From assembly GCA_964615145.1 (NCBI GenBank), contig CAZTOP010000088.1, positions 1-8,889 of the forward strand: 8,889 nt of DNA, in the 5' to 3' direction. This DNA comes from CAIVPM01 sp964615145 (GTDB lineage Bacteria > Bacteroidota > Bacteroidia > Chitinophagales > Chitinophagaceae). The translations under genes and the position numbers were made by a program. The notes below the pieces were generated by a model. It ran no database searches. It saw nothing but the letters and a program-made list of their open reading frames with translations, and was not told the DNA's origin. Each line of letters starts with the position of its first letter. Within the stretch, counting starts at the first letter, position 1. Shown here piece after piece: positions 6,456 through 8,889 of the stretch.

Positions 6456-6878
6456 ATGCAAGTATCCTATAAATTTGCATCAGTGAAAAAATTAGTAGCC
6501 ATATTCTTTTTAGTTATTTACAGTCTTACAACTGTTGGTACTACTATACATTCTCACTATTGTATGGGCGAGTATATGGGTTCAAGCCTGTATCATTCCA
6601 AAGACAATAAATGTCAAAAGTGTGGAATGACAAAAGCCAAATCCAAAGGCTGTTGCAAAGACGAACACAAATACGTTTCACTAAAAAGAGAACACAACCA
6701 AACAAAAGCATCTGTTGAAATTCCTAATTTCTTCGCAGAAACACTTTTACCTACTTACATAACTTACAATATTGTTGCAGTTACATATCCAACCACTACT
6801 GCAAATACAATACTTCATCCACCCCCTCTCATACACAAGCAAAGACTTCATTTGCTTAATTGCGTTTTTAGAATATGA
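6456..6878 (+). CDS. HYC_CC_PP family protein (small exported or membrane-bound, probable metal-linked)
   Basis: The name comes from three conserved motifs, all present here: HYC (34-36, in HSHYCMGEY), CC (66-67, in KGCCKDEHK) and PP (122-124, in HPPPL). A CQKC pair (53-56) adds a further possible metal site. One hydrophobic stretch (about 13-30) acts as a signal peptide or membrane anchor, so the Cys/His part lies outside the cytosol. From memory the family is found in Bacteroidota, often near heavy-metal efflux genes, and its function is not settled. The ATG at 6456 gives 140 residues. A GTG at 6483 would give MKKLVAIFFLVIYSL, a more typical signal start, and a -7-like element lies just before it, so the true start is open. 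The gene begins only 10 bases after the hairpin at 6407-6445. Confidence 0.8.
   Translation: MQVSYKFASVKKLVAIFFLVIYSLTTVGTTIHSHYCMGEYMGSSLYHSKDNKCQKCGMTKAKSKGCCKDEHKYVSLKREHNQTKASVEIPNFFAETLLPTYITYNIVAVTYPTTTANTILHPPPLIHKQRLHLLNCVFRI
6470..6480 (+). promoter_or_regulatory. Exact TAnnTTTG -7-like element before the alternative HYC start
   Basis: TAAATTTGCAT matches the Bacteroidota -7 consensus TAnnTTTG exactly and is followed by CAGTGAAAAAATT, closely like the TTTGCATCGTGAAAATT before the Cys-rich gene. If it is active, transcription would begin at about the GTG at 6483 and the ATG at 6456 would not be used from this promoter. No clear -33 TTTG is seen, and an AT-rich genome gives chance matches. 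Confidence 0.3.
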
Positions 6879-6966
6879 TTTAGTTTATTAGTTTATTACT
6901 ATGCCTCACAAGCGTAACTTTTTGTTATGCTTATTATTCTTTATTAAACAAATCAAATTTTCAAAA

Positions 6967-8016
6967 ATGAAAAAATTATTTATCGTGGCTATTGCCACAT
7001 TTAGCATATTGTCATCTTGCAAAAAAAACGAGACAATGACAATGGAAAAAAATATTACTTATCCTGCTGCCTATGTTGTTAATGGCGAAAGCAGCACCAT
7101 TTCAGTAATTAATTTAAACACAAATACTGTTACCGATAGTTTCGAGTTAATGAATGGTAGCAATATGATAATGTACCCACACCACGTTTATCATCATCGA
7201 AGTTCAACAATGCACCATTTAGCAGTTGGTGTTCCTGGTATGGATTTAAGTGCAGGACATACAGGAGGAATGGCTGGAATGAAAGGAGCAGTTTTAATTA
7301 TTGATGCAGTTAAAGGCACAATAACAAAAAACATAGAGCTTCCAATGATGAACCATAACGCAGTTTATTCACCCAATGGCACAGAAATTTGGACAACTCA
7401 AATGCACACCGATGGAATGGTTTTAATTTTCGATGCCACAACCTATGCTTTAAAAGACAGTGTTATGGCAGGTATGGAATCAGCCGAAATTACTTTTAGT
7501 GCCGATGGCACAAAAGCCTATGTATGTAATGGTGGCAGCAATAATGTAACAGTTATTAACCCTACAACAAAAGCTGTAATTGCAACAATCAATGTTGGTG
7601 GCAATCCAGTTGGGGCTTGGCAATCTTCAATAGGCAAAATGTTTGTCGATAACGAAAGCACAGGTTCAATTTCTGTTATTGATGTGGCTTCAAATACCAA
7701 TGTGGCAACAATTAATTTAGGTTTCAAACCTGGTTATGCTGCCTACAATTCAAGTGTTGATGAATTATGGGTTAGCGATGCAACCAACGGAAAAATTGTT
7801 TACTATAAAGATATGGGTGCCAATAATTGGATGAAGCACGGCGAGTTTATTTCAGGCACAAACGCACACGCCATAGCTTTTACAAATGATGGGTCAATGG
7901 GTTATGTTACCAATCAAGGTGCAAACACAGTTTCTATTTTCAAGGTTTCCAACCACACGAAACTTAAAGACCTTTTAGTTGGTAAAAAGCCAAACGGCAT
8001 TATTCTTAAATATTAG
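6967..8016 (+). CDS. YncE-like beta-propeller lipoprotein with a Met/His-rich insertion
   Basis: The 349-residue product starts with a lipoprotein signal (MKKLFIVAIATFSILSSCKK, Cys18). It then shows repeated YVTN/YncE-type blades: AYVVNGESSTISVINL (35-50), AYVCNGGSNNVTVIN (184-198), FVDNESTGSISVIDV (226-240) and GYVTNQGANTVSIFKV (312-327), with ATINVGGNPVG-like turns between. Such propellers are usually exported binding or scaffold proteins; some relatives handle haem d1 or metals. Between the first blades, residues 62-105 contain 14 Met or His, including YPHHVYHH and GGMAGM, which looks like an added soft-metal site. The start ATG at 6967 was chosen for the perfect lipoprotein signal; a longer frame from 6901 adds 22 poor residues. 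It sits 88 bases after the HYC gene and 20 bases before the next small gene. Family is clear; the role in metal handling is inferred. Confidence 0.88.
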   Translation: MKKLFIVAIATFSILSSCKKNETMTMEKNITYPAAYVVNGESSTISVINLNTNTVTDSFELMNGSNMIMYPHHVYHHRSSTMHHLAVGVPGMDLSAGHTGGMAGMKGAVLIIDAVKGTITKNIELPMMNHNAVYSPNGTEIWTTQMHTDGMVLIFDATTYALKDSVMAGMESAEITFSADGTKAYVCNGGSNNVTVINPTTKAVIATINVGGNPVGAWQSSIGKMFVDNESTGSISVIDVASNTNVATINLGFKPGYAAYNSSVDELWVSDATNGKIVYYKDMGANNWMKHGEFISGTNAHAIAFTNDGSMGYVTNQGANTVSIFKVSNHTKLKDLLVGKKPNGIILKY

Positions 8017-8036
8017 TTCACACAAAATGTAGTAAA

Positions 8037-8216
8037 ATGAAAACTGCAAACTATGTAACTAAACGAATTGGCGTAAGAACAAAACAAACGCAGCAAACAA
8101 CAAGTGTAAAAACAATCAATCCTCTGCGTTGGTTACAATCATTTATCAAATCTGTTTTTCCAAAAAAGAAGTATCAAAGAAATTTTTATGCTGAGTATTT
8201 GGAAGAAAACAATTAA
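8037..8216 (+). CDS. Small basic protein of 59 residues, family not recognised
   Basis: An ATG at 8037 opens a 59-codon frame ending TAA at 8214-8216. It fills the gap between the propeller gene (20 bases before) and the HMA-DUF3347 gene (11 bases after), as an operon gene would. The N-terminal half is Thr/Lys/Gln-rich (MKTANYVTKRIGVRTKQTQQ). The C-terminal half has a hydrophobic/basic stretch (PLRWLQSFIKSVFPKKK) and an acidic aromatic end (NFYAEYLEENN). There is no signal peptide, no Cys and no His, so it is not an obvious metal binder and is probably cytosolic or peripheral to the membrane. No function is offered. Chance occurrence is possible, but the tight spacing and protein-like residue mix favour a real gene. 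Confidence 0.55.
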   Translation: MKTANYVTKRIGVRTKQTQQTTSVKTINPLRWLQSFIKSVFPKKKYQRNFYAEYLEENN

Positions 8217-8227
8217 AGAAAATTACA

Positions 8228-8889
8228 ATGAAAAATATAATAACATTCCTCGTAGCAGTTTTAGTAACTGCTACGAGCAGCACAGCACAAGTAAAAAACC
8301 CTAAAACCGAAACAGTAAAAGTTTGGGGAAATTGTGAAATGTGCAAAGCAACAATAGAAAAAGCAGCCAATAAAAAAGGCGAAGCAAAAGCAGTTTGGAA
8401 CGATGAAACCAAACAAGCAACTATCACCTACAACACAAAAACAACCAATCTAAATGCAGTCCTAAAAAGAATTGCATTAGCAGGTTACGACAACGTTGCA
8501 TTTGCAGCACCCAACGAAGCATACAACAATTTGCCAGGTTGTTGCCAATACGATAGACCAGACAAAAAAGAAATAAAAGCACCCACAACCACAGCAGCAA
8601 CTACAACACAAACCGACAGCACAAAAGCAAGCAGTTTGCAAGCAGTTTACGATGCCTATTTCGATTTAAAAGATGCACTAATAAAAAGCGATGCAACTAT
8701 TGCAGCTACAAAAGCAGCAACATTGTTAAAACTTATCAATGCAATTAAAATGGAAACTTTAGGCGATAATCATATGGCATATATGAATGTAGAGAAAGAC
8801 CTAAAACTACACGCAGAACACATCAGCGAAAGCAAAGACATTGCACACCAAAGAGACCATTTCTCTTCACTATCAACAGCAATGTATCA
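8228..8889 (+). CDS. Secreted HMA-domain protein with a DUF3347 domain (3' end outside window)
   Basis: The frame stays open to the right edge (220 codons seen). Residues 1-20 are a signal peptide ending STA before Q21. Residues about 28-95 form an HMA-like ferredoxin fold with the metal motif GNCEMCK (Cys36, Cys39) and the RIALAGYDNV end typical of such domains; NLPGCCQYDR (101-110) adds a CC pair. After a Thr/Ala-rich linker (117-135), residues from about 138 match my memory of DUF3347: VYDAYFDLKDALIKSD, then MNVEKDL, HAEHISESKDIAHQRDHFSSLS. DUF3347 also occurs at the end of some Bacteroidota CusB-like adaptors, so this is probably a periplasmic metal carrier that works with the pump. The start is preceded by the same AAAATTACA as the gene at 5999. 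A 12-bp perfect inverted repeat lies inside the signal-peptide codons. Confidence 0.88.
   Translation, partial: MKNIITFLVAVLVTATSSTAQVKNPKTETVKVWGNCEMCKATIEKAANKKGEAKAVWNDETKQATITYNTKTTNLNAVLKRIALAGYDNVAFAAPNEAYNNLPGCCQYDRPDKKEIKAPTTTAATTTQTDSTKASSLQAVYDAYFDLKDALIKSDATIAATKAATLLKLINAIKMETLGDNHMAYMNVEKDLKLHAEHISESKDIAHQRDHFSSLSTAMY
8249..8277. repeat. 12-bp perfect hairpin inside the signal-peptide codons of the HMA-DUF3347 gene
   Basis: CTCGTAGCAGTT (8249-8260) pairs perfectly with AACTGCTACGAG (8266-8277) around the loop TTAGT. It covers codons 8-17 and encodes LVAVLVTATS. It begins 21 bases after the A of the ATG, so in the mRNA it could affect early translation. Its GTAGC core is like the hairpins at 3412 and 5936, suggesting a repeat that landed in, or was accepted by, a tolerant signal-peptide region. 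Confidence 0.65.

Noticed and set aside
6901..6966. Longer start (ATG) for the propeller gene
   Set aside because: The ATG at 6967 gives a perfect lipoprotein signal; the longer form would bury it behind 22 residues.
8146..8427. 93-codon minus-strand frame across the small basic gene and the HMA gene start
   Set aside because: It overlaps two better-supported genes on the + strand and has no promoter or conserved motif; it is a shadow.

Overview
The window reads as a single-direction (+ strand) metal-resistance island from a member of the Bacteroidota, perhaps a Chitinophagales/Sphingobacteriales-like organism. The reasons are: AT-rich DNA; A-rich sequence rather than Shine-Dalgarno motifs before start codons; several lipoproteins of Bacteroidota type; the HYC_CC_PP and HMA-DUF3347 families, which I know mainly from this phylum; an RND pump fused to its outer-membrane factor; and short palindromic repeats of a style I associate with Bacteroidota genomes. 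The lineage is inferred; no rRNA or other marker gene is present.

Layout. Bases 1-2216 hold the 3' part of a CzcA/CusA-type heavy-metal RND pump, read straight through into a TolC-like outer-membrane factor. Bases 2229-3398 encode the lipoprotein periplasmic adaptor (CzcB/CusB type). After a repeat-bearing gap comes a P1B-type ATPase (3494-5500) with residues expected for Zn/Cd/Pb export. Next is a run of small metal-handling genes: a 21-cysteine four-helix-bundle copper-storage-like protein (5613-5915), a Met/Cys-rich lipoprotein with an internal tandem duplication (5999-6397), an HYC_CC_PP family protein (6456-6878), a YncE-like beta-propeller lipoprotein carrying a Met/His-rich insertion (6967-8016), an unrecognised 59-residue basic protein (8037-8216), and the start of a secreted HMA-DUF3347 protein (8228 to the right edge).

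How they may work together (inference). The RND/adaptor/outer-membrane-factor complex would move metal from the periplasm to outside. The ATPase would move cytosolic divalent metal into the periplasm. The Cys-rich bundle would buffer Cu(I) in the cytosol. The exported Met-, His- and Cys-rich proteins would bind or hand over metal in the periplasm or at the outer membrane. The mix of a Zn/Cd-type ATPase with copper-type thiol and thioether proteins suggests a broad cation resistance locus. No regulator, transposase or integrase gene lies in the window.

Non-coding structure is rich for so short a stretch. A GC-rich palindromic element is read in frame inside the pump fusion. Three compact hairpins share a GTRGC foot, one of them inside a signal-peptide coding region. 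A 16-bp perfect hairpin lies between the Met-rich lipoprotein and HYC genes. Two sites match the Bacteroidota -7 promoter element. No stretch over 300 bases lacks a gene.
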